Below are positions 42,809 to 62,600 of a stretch of DNA of 64,000 bases, piece after piece. This stretch comes from Malurus cyaneus samueli (Eukaryota; Chordata; Aves; Passeriformes; Maluridae). The notes beneath the pieces are model-generated. The model searched no databases and was not told where the DNA came from. It saw only the letters and a program-made list of their open reading frames with translations. Numbering within the stretch: position 1 is the first letter of the stretch; every line of letters begins with the position of its first letter. Location of the stretch: NCBI GenBank assembly GCA_009741485.1, contig CM019218.1, forward strand, positions 34,162,387 through 34,226,386, written 5' to 3'. Made by a program: the position numbers and the translations under genes.

Positions 42809-44024
42809 CCCTGTTCGGCTGGACGGAGCGCTGCGACCCTTCCCTGGGCTGCCTGGAACTGTGTGACACACGACCCTCGACAGCCTGTCCTTATCGGGAT
42901 TAAAATTCGTGTCCAAAGTCCAGTAGGAATCACCGTCAGCACTTCCTTCAGTCGGCCAGCGCGGGCTGCTGGGAGCCGTAGTTCCGAGCACGCCTCCCTG
43001 CAGACACTCCGGGAGCAGTGGCACAGTGACACCCGACACTTGCATGGGCACAAGCTGTCACTTGTTCTTGGCGACTGCGTTTACTTTTGGTTATGGAGAC
43101 TAAATTGAAAACCCCGTTGCAACAAAAGGAGATATCCAAATTGTAGGCCCCCAGCTGCAGGAAATTCCAGATCTGACTGCAGAACTGGCTTGGGAGCCTT
43201 TGCCAAGACAAAGTAAACACAACCGAGCTGGAAAGCCTGACATAGCATGACATCTTAATCTAGCCACGAAGCAAAGCCTGCTCTTAATCCCTCTTGAGCT
43301 GTGTGCCATTTTTAGACAAACACCACAAGGTAACATGAAACTTCATGCTATGTTTCCTTAAAAAGTAAAATAAAGAGATAAAGTAAAACAATTACTATAT
43401 TTTTCTATCCAATAATCAATCTTGTCTAAACAGTATGTGTATTTTCCTAAGGAATATATGTAAAACAAATTTCCCCATATTGCTAATATTTCTAAGGGCC
43501 TGTTTGAAGATTTGGCAATAAACATCAGCTTTTGGTTTTCATAAACAACAATATTACATTTTTACAATGTCTGTGTATTTAATAGCCTTCTGGTTCTACC
43601 CCAGGGGGTCTCACACATGTGAGTATTCTCATCCAATTCTGTGGAAATACAAATGGGAATTACGGCTGAAGAAATAGGCTCCTGGTTCAAACAACTTGCC
43701 TAACCATGCACTAAGTAGCAATTAATGGCAAAGGAATGAAACAATCAATGAGCCTACAAGGTGCAGAATCACACATCATGCCACAAGAACACAGATGATA
43801 TGCAGATTGATTGAAGATATGGCAAAGCAACTCTAAAATCATCTCTCAGGATGGATGAGAATGTAGCTATGTTTAAAGAAAACAGTGGAAAGAAACACAA
43901 AACAGCAATAAAAACATGTAGCTTAATGTGGAATAGAGCCAACATTGATTTTATGTCCTCCTAAATGTCCTCCAGCCATTGCTTACTTTGGGAAAAGATA
44001 GTACAGAAACAAGTTTTTAAACTG
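42809..44024. other. Promoter/5' flank of thioesterase gene and gap to JMJD7
   Basis: GC-rich to about 43060, then ordinary AT-rich sequence. It separates the thioesterase start from the JMJD7 3' end by about 1.2-1.7 kb. No other gene seen. Confidence 0.55.
42963..42983 (-). promoter_or_regulatory. ZNF143/THAP11-type promoter motif of thioesterase gene
   Basis: The minus strand reads AACTACGGCTCCCAGCAGCC, closely matching the known vertebrate promoter motif ACTACAnnTCCCAGnnnnC bound by ZNF143 (SBS). It lies about 155 bases before the start codon in a GC-rich block, where this motif usually sits near the transcription start. Confidence 0.6.
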
Positions 44025-44029
44025 ACCTA

Positions 44030-44035
44030 TTTATT
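44030..44035 (-). terminator. Candidate JMJD7 polyadenylation signal
   Basis: AATAAA on the minus strand about 515 bases after the JMJD7 stop and outside the duplicated block. The orphan copy has its own candidate at 31769-31774, left of the N. Confidence 0.4.
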
Positions 44036-44550
44036 GCAGAAGTTGTAGTTTCTCATCATCAAAACACCACAGCCACTGAACTTGGTGAATTACAACAGGA
44101 CAGAACTTTTGCCTTAAGCAGAATGCATTTGTTGGATTGATGGAGCTTGATGCAGCCTGATGCACAGGTGGGTGGCAGAGCAGATCCTTCCTTGGACACT
44201 TGTGTAGTTATGAAAACAATCTGCAGATCTGAACAAACAGCCAAGGCTTCCGTTTTGGGATTTTCAAAACTTGGATTGCCTCCCTTCAAATTTTGTTTTG
44301 CTCACCATCACTGAGGCAACACGCAAAGGCCTAAAAATGCTATTATCAAAGTTCTATTCACAAGCCAACAATTCTGGCCAATTGGTCTGGACTCTGAAAT
44401 CAAGCAAAATAGCCATGATGTGTTTGGCAGGTGTTGTTGACAATAATTTCATGTTCACTTCTTTTTGGGTGAATTGTGTTTGTACTCCAGTCACAGATGC
44501 TGATGATTGTATCACGTCAGAAACAGACAAGCTCGAGTCTCCCACCTTCG

Positions 44551-51659
<7,109 letters not shown>

Positions 51660-51755
51660 GCACAGCCCGGCCCCGCCCTCAGCCCGCCCGCCCCCTTCCC
51701 CGGAACACGGACCCGCACACGCCCGAGGAGGCGCGGCTCGGTAACAAAGGTCACT

Positions 51756-51761
51756 TTTATT
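51756..51761 (-). terminator. MAPKBP1 polyadenylation signal
   Basis: AATAAA on the minus strand followed by a GT-rich stretch (AAGTGACCTTTGTTACC). It lies about 100 bases before the JMJD7 start codon, so MAPKBP1 transcripts would end inside the JMJD7 promoter. Confidence 0.65.
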
Positions 51762-51826
51762 GAACAGTTTAAACACCGAGTACAAATGGATACAGAGTTA
51801 AAAATAGCTCCGGGGAGCCTCACAGT

Positions 51827-51829
<3 letters not shown>

Positions 51830-51870
<41 letters not shown>

Positions 51871-51893
51871 AAAAAAAAAAAAAGAAAAAAGAA
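51830..51893. repeat. Long A-rich homopolymer tract
   Basis: About 64 bases of A with a few G interruptions on the plus strand, so U-rich in the MAPKBP1 transcript, just upstream of its polyadenylation signal. Its length is likely unreliable in any assembly. Confidence 0.85.
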
Positions 51894-54800
51894 AAATACC
51901 AACAAAACAAAACCCAACAAACGGAATTTTTAATTTTTTCCCAAATAATAATTAAAAAAGTATTATTTTACCTAAAGCCAAAAGTATAAAAACACACATT
52001 TATAAATAAAGCAGGAAGGGAGTTTTTGTGTTTTAAAGGGGTGAAGGAAAAGGGCCGTGCCGGGGAACAGGGGTGAGGAGGGCGCAGGAAGGACACGCGG
52101 CGCGGACATGGCTTGTTCCGAACACAGCCCCAGCCGCGCCGGGTGACACATGGGACACGCCGGGCTGAAGCAGAGAAGGATGCACCTACTCTCTCGGGGG
52201 GCTGCTAGAAGACCTGTCTACCATTTCGATGAGGTTTTTTGTCATTCAGTGTCCTGGATGATATACATCCAGCGGGGTGGGGGGAAGACACTGTGTACAT
52301 GCATGAATTTACCAAGGATGTTTAAATACCTGCATTTCATTTTTTCCCCTATATATAATTATATACATATTCGTTCTCTTAAAAAAATCAAGTTGGTATG
52401 TTTCTACTCCCGAAAAGAAACGTCCCAATTCCTCTGAGTCACGATGAAGTCTGCAAAAAGGGAAGGCTGGGGGCGGGGGGCTGCTCTGAGGCCATGCCCT
52501 CATCACCTGGGAGGTCACATGGAAAAGAGAGGACAACCTGAGAGGAGATGGAAGAAATGCGGGCTCCCACACACACAGCTCCTGGGTGCTGCTGAGGCAA
52601 ACAGAACAGGAAATAGAACAGAGTTTGCTGCCCTCTCAGATTGAAGCCCTTCCTACCTTCCCGCCACAAAGAGCCCTAGAACAAACTGAGAGGTTCCACA
52701 GGCAAAGCAGCACTATTTACAAGATGGAAAAGAAATCTAAAACTTCTCATTTTAAGCAGGAATGTTGGGTTGGAGGGGTAGGAAATACATGTAAAGTTAA
52801 TAAGTAGGTCCAAATTATTTTTTTCAGTCTTAATGTTAAACAAGTATCTTAATACAGGTATTTTGCTGTGCCTATGCTAACACCCACACAAACCAATGAG
52901 AGGGATCACAAACCATTAAGAGGGACAAACTCAAATTGATTACCTCCTCTGACAAACCTCTTCACTTCCCAGGCAATTACCATTCATTGTTTCTCTACCG
53001 GCCCAAATGACAGCCTGTGGTGAAACATATTCACAAGGTGCAAATGCAAAGTATTTATGCTCTCTTGGTTCTGTAAACTAGAAGTTTTAGGAATATTTCC
53101 TACTGCCATAATAGGAAGTTAGCAGGGAACAATTAGTTGGAGCAGTCTTAAATTATAAAGAGCAACACTATCTCCTCACCCCTCTCAGCAACAAACTTGT
53201 GGCACCAGCATGTCCTTTACTGGGCTTCTACTACTCAATTAAAAAAACAAAAGCCTTGAACAAACAGCTCATGACTTTGCCATTTAAGAAAAAAATAGTT
53301 GCTTATAGAACAGCAAGAGAAGAAGCAAGAAGCTCAATAGAACATATTTTAAAACAAACTCCCTCCAATTCCTTCTTTAATTACAGATCACCATCTCCAA
53401 GTCCTGTATCTACTTTCCTGAAGCCTTTTGGTACTATATCATTCACAGGTATTGGCCAAATGGTGTTCTTCAGACCAAGACCATCTCTACTTCTACTCTG
53501 TTTTCCTGAGTCTCCTACATATACTATTCTAAATTTATTTTAAACTACACAACCATGCGCCAACTGATCTACTTGCCCAACACTTTTCTTGCCATCATTC
53601 TGATCAGATTTTACCTCTGGTTTCCTGTATGCAGCCATGACTCCAAGTAAAATCCACTCCAGGAAACAAAACCCACCCTGATCAGCTTAAAAATCACACT
53701 TGCTTCATACGACGTATTTCCAAGGAGCTTTGTTTTGTATCTCTATGTTTGGCATCTCTATGAAGTATCTCTTCACTGGTAATTGCCCTTTACTTTCATG
53801 GGAATTTCATTCTTGCCACTGACTCTTCTGTATCATCTCTGACCTTTTTGTCACTACCTCAAAGTTTAAATAATAAAGTGGTATAAAATTGCACAAGGAA
53901 GTCATATAAAGAACCCTCAAACCGTTATCAACAGTACCAAAATATAACTGGGTTCAAGGGACTGCTATTTTTCCTGAGTGTCTTGCGGTCCCAGTACAGC
54001 AATTAATTTCATGTATACTGGGACATATGTTCACAGTCTGAAAGTGGAGGAACTGGTCACCTCAAAAGCAAGCTTGACCCACACTAACTCCCATCACAGA
54101 CCCAACATGACTGTCATCACACATTCCACACGTGGAAGCTCCAGCTCATCTTTTCACTCAAAGAAACTGCCAGAAATTTCCTCTCTGGTTTCCAACTTGC
54201 CTTCCTTTGCAAAACCCGTCTGTGCAAGAGAAGCTGCCCATGGGACCAAGCACAGCAGCTGATTCAGCACGGTACAGTGCAGAGACAGGACTAGAAAATA
54301 ACACTTTAAAATTTCAGAACAAGCCCATGGAAGGAAAGGTTAGCAAGGACACCTGAAACACGATTAGACAGATTTCAATTACAGGCTGGAAAGCTCTCAA
54401 AGTGTTCCCCTGAACTGCCATATCCTGAAGCACTCGGCAGTGATCAGGCAGCAAACCTGTAAGGGGAGAGACAGAACTGCAGATTATTCAGCCCTAAAGT
54501 TACTCAGAAGAAACAGTGCATCCTATGCCAGTCTGGCCAGACCAGTAGAAAAAGGTTGCACTGCAGATCTGCAGCCACAGTAAGACAGGGAAGTCAACAG
54601 ACCACATTTCCAAGTGCCACAGGGTTTCAGAGAGACAGCAGCCAGAATAACTAAATGGAAGAAAACTGCTTCCACCCTGTAACCTGTGAAATCAAGTGAT
54701 GCAGTCTGGCTGCCTCTGACTGACTTTCACAGATGTTAGCAGTCTTTCTCCCACCAAAGAGAGAGACTTGTTGCTTGCATTAGTTTTAGGTACTGGGATT

Positions 54801-56364
54801 ACGCTGCTCTGCCTTAAAATAACTTCAAGACAGACTGGAGATGGAAGAAATAAAACATTTTGTGTATTTTCCCCTGTTGTTGAAAGGAATGGGAGTAAGG
54901 GGGAAGGTGCTGAAGATTTTCATTGGTTTAAAATTTTTTTTTCTTAGCTTATAATTGAACTAAAAAAAAACACTGGACAATTTCAAGCCACAACAGACAC
55001 ACGTTAGCATGGGTTTAGAGAAGCTCCATGGGTGAGAAAAATATTGCACATACAAATGCAAGAAGAGAAGATTTTCTGTTTCTCAGACCAGAAATTAATG
55101 AAAAGCAAAGGGGCTGGAGGCAGAGGAAATAGTAATCACACCCCAGAATCTCTCATTTGAAGTTCTTAGGAAATAATTTTCTGTGGAGAGTTGAAATAGC
55201 TTTACAAAAGTTAAGAGAATCCGAGCTTTCTTGGGATGTAAATATTCTGTTTTCCTGTAAAGGCAAGGAGAAAACATTTTTCTATCACAGTGAAATGAAC
55301 AAATGACATACATGAGCAATGGCACTGAAGAGCTCTCAAATCCAGAGTTACACTGCAAGAGATGGAAACTTTTCTGTGTCACTTCTCCACAAATAAATCA
55401 TAACAACATCAAAGTCAATATCCAATTCCTAATCAAGGTGGCTGAAACAAACATTTGTATTGTATCTAAATCAAATCTTTTAAATGTCTGCAGAAAATCC
55501 AGCCTGAAGTATCAAGGTAACATCAAAGTCCAGATTAAAAATACCATTAATGAATTCATAAAGTAATCTCCAAAGCATGGCCCAAGGGATACAGAGCCTT
55601 TCCCTGGAGGCAAATGCAGATAAAATACAGTGTGGGGACTGTCTTGACACAAGAGGAAAGCAGACAGGGTCGTCATAACAACAGCAGGATTACTAAAGGG
55701 AACAAAACTAAGGCAGGAAAAGCAAGAACAGCAAGACAAGATCTAAGCAGAGAACAGTTCATTAATTGCACAGACACTCCAGCCTGTCTCCCTCTTGGGG
55801 GGGGTTATAATACAGAGATTGTTTCTCGCTGGGATATGGCAAAGGGATTGACAGTTTTTTTAAAGAACAAAGATAACAGCCACAAATGTGGCATAGAGCA
55901 ACAGTCAAGAGAAATAAATTAATAAATAAACCCACAAAAAGTCTGATGCTTGATTCTCATGAAGCCTTGGAGAGAAAAAGATTGGCTTCACTTGGACTCC
56001 TTTGCTTTTAGTCAGCAGTTCAGAATTTCTTGGATAAACTGGATTTTCTTTGTATTTTTAGGTGTCAATCATCCTGACCTCCTGGCTATGAAGAAATTTC
56101 ACAGCAATTTCTCCAAACTCCTCTTTTGATACTTTGTTTAGAGACAGGAAGTTGAAGACCATTGGGGAACAAATACTAAAACTGTGGCCAGCACATAGCT
56201 AAGAATTGGAACAAGTCAGTTGTTGGAGCCTGAGGAAATCAATTTGTAAAGGTATCCCCACCAGCCCTAGACCAGGTGATGGAAGCATTGGTCTGAAGCT
56301 CTCTCAGTGGTCCTCTTCTTGCAATTATGTCTGTGTATACACAAACACCTGAAAGCCACCCCTC

Positions 56365-56658
56365 TTAGAGTTTTTTGTCCATGCGTCGTTCCACAGCTTG
56401 CAGCAATAGCTCCGAATACTGTTCCAGCAAAGCTAGTGTCTGCTCATCTCCCAGACTCTTGGGACTTGGTAGATTGGCAGCACATCCCTCATTCATTGGG
56501 CTAGTGTTATCTTGTGGCTTCACCAGCGCCTCCTTGTCTTTTGGAAGCTCTTCTGCATCCTTCAGAGAGTCCAATTCTTTCTTCATTGAGGAGAACGTTT
56601 CTGTCAGGAGGCCTGCTATTTTATCTTTGTCAGTAGAAGATTCGGTATCATTTAATAC
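56365..56658 (-). CDS. MAPKBP1: MAPKBP1 last coding exon
   Basis: Codes for VLNDTESSTDKDKIAGLL to the C-terminus QAVERRMDKKL, then TAA. Acceptor TGTTTCCAG, phase 0. Helical, charged, with a leucine-rich final helix. Confidence 0.92.
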   Translation of the reverse strand, partial: VLNDTESSTDKDKIAGLLTETFSSMKKELDSLKDAEELPKDKEALVKPQDNTSPMNEGCAANLPSPKSLGDEQTLALLEQYSELLLQAVERRMDKKL

Positions 56659-59600
56659 CTGGAAACAAAGAGAGGGAGAAGAAAAAGAATGCATTGGGGT
56701 TTAGGTAGAGCATCAAGTAAGCAATTTCTGCCCTTTAGGGAAGTGAAGCCATAAAGACTTGCAGACCAATCAAGTGTACTCTTCTTCAACATTTTGAGAC
56801 TGCCTGTTTAGACATACAGCAGGACATGCACCCAATACTCCATTCACACAGTCCAGCAGCATTACTCCAATCGGACCGAGATGGGAAGCACATTTTTGCT
56901 TAGTGTTCCCCTTATAGTGGGCTTAGAGAGGCACTATGTTTCCCAGCTGCAGCACAGGGCCCCAGTCTCCTGTCCCTCCTGCCAAATGCAGCTGGTCCCA
57001 AGGTGACACAGCTAATGCAAGTGCTGTGGTCAGAGCTGCAAAGGGCCACATAGCAGACGCTCACAATCAAAGTCCCACACTCATTACAGGAGACTTGACA
57101 GATCAGTCAATTGCTCTGTGTGTAACTCTGGTCTGGTGGTGAGAGGGACAGATGAATGGCTGCATGTTCCTCTCACAGCTGGATTTTCATGTTATCTTTA
57201 CATTCACTAATCCTTTTCCCAGTCAAAGACAATGAACAGATGGGGATAATAAAACTCAAAGCTCCTATAATATTTCATATCCCTGAAACACTGTATATAA
57301 TCATTAATTAATACTCTAATACCCCTTTGAAAAAGAGCATACTGTTATCTTCAGTTTACAGATAGGCTAAATCAACTGAAAACTTAATCGATTTGCTCAG
57401 AGTACCATAGCAAACCATTGGAAAATCCAAAAGCTGGAAATCAGGAGCTCCTGTATCCCTGGTTCAAGTTGAAGGTGCAGTCAAGTGAACAGCTAGGCAG
57501 CTTGTGTCACTGAACACACAGTCAAGAAAACCCCTTGAGGCAGCAAGCAATTCCATTCTGTGTAAGATGTCCATGGGCTGCAAAGCCCAGCTGCTGCACC
57601 GAAGGCCACGTGTGAGGTCACTCACCCTGCGGTAAAGGTGAAGGGCTCTGCGCATGCTGTCCTGAAGCTCGGATACCACGTGCTTGCACTGCTCTACGCT
57701 GATGCCCGATTCTGAACGGGAAGAAAACATAAAAGCACAAGTTGAGGCACAGACTCCACTATCTCTTCATTAGGGAAACAGGTTTTTCAATCCATATCTG
57801 AATGACCACGTGCACACAACTTCTCATTCAATTTTTAGGGCTGGCTTGAGCAAATCATTAAATAAGCACATTCTGCATGAAATTTCTTTAATATTAACTA
57901 GACGTGCTGCTTGCTTCAAACATCCCTATTTTTCCAGTCTTTAGATTCTCCAATGTCAGCAGTGGTTTTCCTCAGATTGCACATTTTTACTGCAGTCATG
58001 GATAGTCACAGATTACCCATGCAATTTTCAATTACAATTAAAGTCATGTTTGTATGAGGGCTGCCAGTGAAAAGAAGGACTGATCCGAGGAGCCTCTAAT
58101 TTAGCTTCCACTTAGTCAGAAATCTCCAAGCTCCCCCATGCATCCTTCTGCACAGTGTACAACTAAAGCACAGAGGATGATGGATTATACTGAATTATTG
58201 GTTCTCTCTAGTGACGACTGAGGTACAGTCATCACACCACACCACAGGGGTGGTGACAAGCAAACTGAATCACAATAGAATTGCACTTCTGGGCAACCCA
58301 TGATATACACTGCTGATACACCATAATTCAAAACCAAAAGCAAGTAAATGAGGGACAGCATCTTCTGCCTGTCCTCTCCAGATATCCTCTCCAAAACATG
58401 AGCTGAATCCCACAATCTTAATACAATAAACACTTTCATGAGTTAGACACACACCATGAACAAAGACACACAGACACACACACAATCTTCAATTTGCAAA
58501 GGCCTGGGCAAAGCCCATTTGACTTCCTTTAGTTACCCAAACCCAAAACTTTGTCACATTAGCACTGTAATTTCTGCAATTCTAAGAACACCATGGTTGA
58601 ACAGACTGGAGAGAACCTGAGCTAATTTTATGAATACATCTGGATGATGTATAAACAAAAACAGCTAGAAAAACATCTATTCATATATAAACAAAAACAT
58701 CTACAAGAACAAAGGGGTAAAGACAAGTCCTTTCATCTGCATTCTTTGATCCCAAATCACCCGTGGAGTCTGAGCACAGTGGGCTTCAGTGCAATCCAAG
58801 ATCCTTGCCTTCTGCCCCCCTCCTTCCCTTTTTGTCTTTGAAACCCAGCTGTTTCTTCTCATGATCATTTCTGGATTTCTCCTCTGATCATCCTTTTTAT
58901 GCTGGTCTCCAGCTCTGAGAGGTGCCAATCAGGAGAAAGGTCACAAAACCTAATATAAATGCTTAAGTAACAGGCATTTTCTGCCTCTTGGGTGTGCAGA
59001 GCAGAGCTCTTCAGAAACTAGCAGAGAATATTAAACACAGCAACGGTATTAAGCACATCTACAGCATTTTAACTGTAGATGTCAAAATGCTTTCACAAGA
59101 ACAATTAAGTGTCTTTATTTGCAGTCATTATTCAAGCAGGAAATTGAAGGACAGAGAAATTAAGTGGAAACCTAAAGTAAGAGCACAAGTCAGAATCAGA
59201 ACAGGTCTCAATTGACCCTACAGTTTTAATCTAAACTGCCACAATATGATTCCCAGAAGACACAGTATGCTGTTCACAGCAATAGCCAACTTGGATCTAA
59301 AGAGCTTTTCCAGAATCTATCACTAAAAATTTGAGAAATATGGTCTGCAAGAAGCTTAAAACCGACAGCTGCCTACTGAGAAAAGAAAACCATTGGGGAT
59401 CCACAGTACTATATCATTCTAACTCACTAAAGGATGCAGTTAAATATTCTGTCAGGGTGTGCTATGTCTTGGGAGTTGTTAGAAAAAAAAAAAAAAACAA
59501 TACTGAAAAAAACCTTGCTCTTTCTCTGTGCTACCTGTGTTAATTCTGCAAACTGACTAAAACCCATTTTTCATGTAACCCAATTCCCTAATCTAGACAA

Positions 59601-62600
59601 GAAAACTAAGCCTAAAGAGTACAGACAACTACAATTCTGCTGCAGAATGTGATTCCACAGCTTCAGGCTGCATCTGGTGCTGGAAGAAACCTCACCCTGT
59701 AGGGGAAGGGTCTGAAAGTTTCAGATGCACTCACTGTTCATGGCAGCTACAGTATTAGAAGGTCCCTCAACAAAACATCATATTTCCTGTTTTTGTAACA
59801 GTGCTTCAATACTAGGGTGTTTGATCCCTCTAGAAATGCAAAAAGAAAAATAACATTGCATTACAATCAGATTACCCTTCTGCAATACTTCGATGCAGAA
59901 ATATTGTGCTTAACGATTTTGATGAATGGTGCAACAGCTTGGCACCACAGAACTGTAACTGATCACAGGATTACAGAGCTGTCTCTTCTCAGATATGAGT
60001 AAGAACAACATAAAAAAGGGATAAAAAACTTTGCCCTGTATAGCTCCTGAAGGTACAAGGTACCAGTGCAATGGTTAAGATCCAGCTTTCTAACCCACAA
60101 GTCAGAAAGGTCCATTTCCTTTCAGATTGTGACACAAAAGAAAAATATCAGCAGATGATGTGGAACTAAATAGTGTCTTCTCTGACACTGGAGGTTTTCC
60201 TCCCTTGAAGGACAGGATTTTTGCTTCAATTTGAACTTATCTGCTAGTTTTAATTTCACTGAACTACCTTAAACTGAGGCCTGTAATAGATCTTCAAGCT
60301 GTTTTCAGCAGGTCACATTTTTTCCTCTTGTACCTTTTTCTCCAAATTAGGATAATATTCAGCTTGCAGATGTGTCCCCAAAGCAGAGTTATAGCAGCAC
60401 AAAGACATGCTTGCTCCCACAAGTAGCTACAGCAAGGAGCTCACTTCCATTGAGCCTTATCTCATGGGAGAAAACTATGCAAATTCTTCTGGACCCTGCA
60501 AACTTGCGTATTAACAAAGGAAAGCTTGAGCTGCCTGGCACAACTTCACTGTCAGTATTATCTGTGCTTGCTTGGTTCAGTCAGCACATGTTGTCCTGCA
60601 CCTACATTTGCTGGCCAAGGAGGTAGAGAGGTATGAGGTATACCAGAGGAGGCATAGAGATGTGACCTACACATAGGGGGATTCCCAGTATGTCAGCTTT
60701 TAGCATCAACCACAAAGAGGTTTGAGCCCCCTCTAAGGGGCTCTTTGTGGTCAATGATAGATCAGGTGTAATTGTACAGCTAAATCACTAAAAACACAAC
60801 AGTGCTGAGGTCTACAAAACATTCAGCTACAAACACTGTCATACATAAGACCCAGAGGAAATGGAAACTAAAGACTGAGAAAAAGATGTTAGATTGAAGA
60901 AGTGTCTCACCATTGAAGGGATGGTTTATGGAACGAGACAGGTGCAGACAGGACGAGACAGGCCAGAAGCTGGACGTAAAGAAATGTGATGGGATCGTGA
61001 GGCGGTTCACAAAGACAGGAGACAGAAGGGGGAAGATAAGAGATGGGTATCCATGCACACCTGAGACCTGTGCCGAGGCAGTTATGGATGGAGACCTTGG
61101 TCTCATGGGGTCTAGTGGGCAAAGTCCAGGTTGGCTGTCTAGCACACAGGCGATGCCGGTGATCCGCTCCCTGCCCCTGGGCAGTGTGCTCTCAGGAGAC
61201 CTGAGGGGCTGGCCCTCTGACACCTCCCTCAGTTTTAGACTAGTGACCCCTGGCTCATCCTGGCAATCTGTCCTTGAGACTGGAAAATCCACTGGGCTCT
61301 CCTTAGCAAGCCCTGTTGGGATCTCTCTACCAGGAACCAGAGACCCAGAAGTTTGATTCTCCCTCTTGGAGGCTCGGACCTCTGGAAAAGAGGGCTTCTT
61401 TTTAGAGGCCCCAGCAGGTGACTGTGGAGATTGTGGCTCAAGCAGGGTTTTTGTTTTGGTAGTGGGTGAGAAGGAGGCCAGCGTGGGTCTATCAGGCAAT
61501 GGCTTGGGAATGTCAAGAATCAGATGTGCTCGGTTTGATGATGCCAACTTGCTGTGGAAGGACTTGGGAGAGGAGCAGTTTACAACTGGCTGGAGTGTCG
61601 GTTTCACTGGAACACTTTCTTTCACTGGTAGCTTAATCTTCTCAGCATCTGTTGTGGAACTAAATTGTGTCTTCTCTGTCACTGGAGGACTAGTCCTCCC
61701 ATCAGTCAACATTTCAGTGGAGCAACCAAGGTATAGATTTTCCCCTACAGATATGCTCCTTGACATCTTAGCCCGGAAGCTGGTTGTGGGGTTCATGTAG
61801 GACTTTGGTTTTGCAGCCCTGACATCTTTGGCCAGTAGAGCACCAGATCCATCCATCTTCAACATACTGGCTGATAACACCCTGCAATTATTAGGTCTGG
61901 GTTCCTTCTCAACCACCAAAAGAGTCTGAGGGCGCTGCTTGGCAGAGGATATCACTCCAGGACCCTTATCTGTGAAAATTAAACAGACAAACATACCAAA
62001 AATAGACAAGAGCCTGCAGTGAATTCCTAAATCGGAATTTAACGTGGCTCAGCTCAGTCCCTGCAAGATGTGTATAAACAAAACCACTAGTTCAGGTTAG
62101 TATCACCAAGCCTCAACAGCTTTCTTTTTTTCCCCCAACCCTCATCCTGCTCACACACTGCTTTCCTCATGAGAGAGACTTGTTCTTAAAGTGTATGGTC
62201 AGAAGACCTCAGACCACTGTGACTCTTAAGAGAGAGGCCAGAGGAAGCAGACAAAAACTTACATATGCTGTTGTGGTGATCAGATGAGGGTTTTTTGGTT
62301 CCTTTTTTTTGGTCATTGTTGTTTTTTAAACAAACTTATTAATGTAGTTGATTGTTTCAAAAATAGAGTTATTTCACACAGAGAGCATTGATACAATAGG
62401 CTCTCTGTTACTGTCTCTTCCTTCCCTCTTTCTCTCCTCCTCAGCCTGAAGAGTTTCAGTCCTAGCTTGGAGCAAGCCCCCATAGCAAGAGACAATTTCT
62501 TTGCAAATACTTCATTTCACCCTTGCTCCTCCCACAGCTGTCAAACAAGTATCAGAGACTGATAATTAGAAGACCAGCATCTATATCACAAACTAAAAAT

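Larger units (their letters stand above)
51738..56364 (-). other. MAPKBP1: MAPKBP1 3' UTR (inferred)
   Basis: About 4.6 kb with no supported coding frame between the MAPKBP1 stop and the polyadenylation signal at 51761-51756. The end is inferred from that signal, and a shorter form is possible because another AATAAA lies near 53535-53540. It holds the long A/T homopolymer at 51830-51893. Confidence 0.55.

Noticed and set aside
42473..43108. 211-codon plus-strand open frame
   Set aside because: Antisense shadow of thioesterase exon 1 in GC-rich DNA.
51830..51893. A-rich tract as the poly(A) tail of a retroposed gene
   Set aside because: No retrocopy or target-site duplication is visible beside it; it lies in the expected MAPKBP1 3' UTR.
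60913..61800. Plus-strand open frames of 144-147 codons
   Set aside because: Antisense to the long MAPKBP1 exon; low-complexity composition leaves the opposite strand open.
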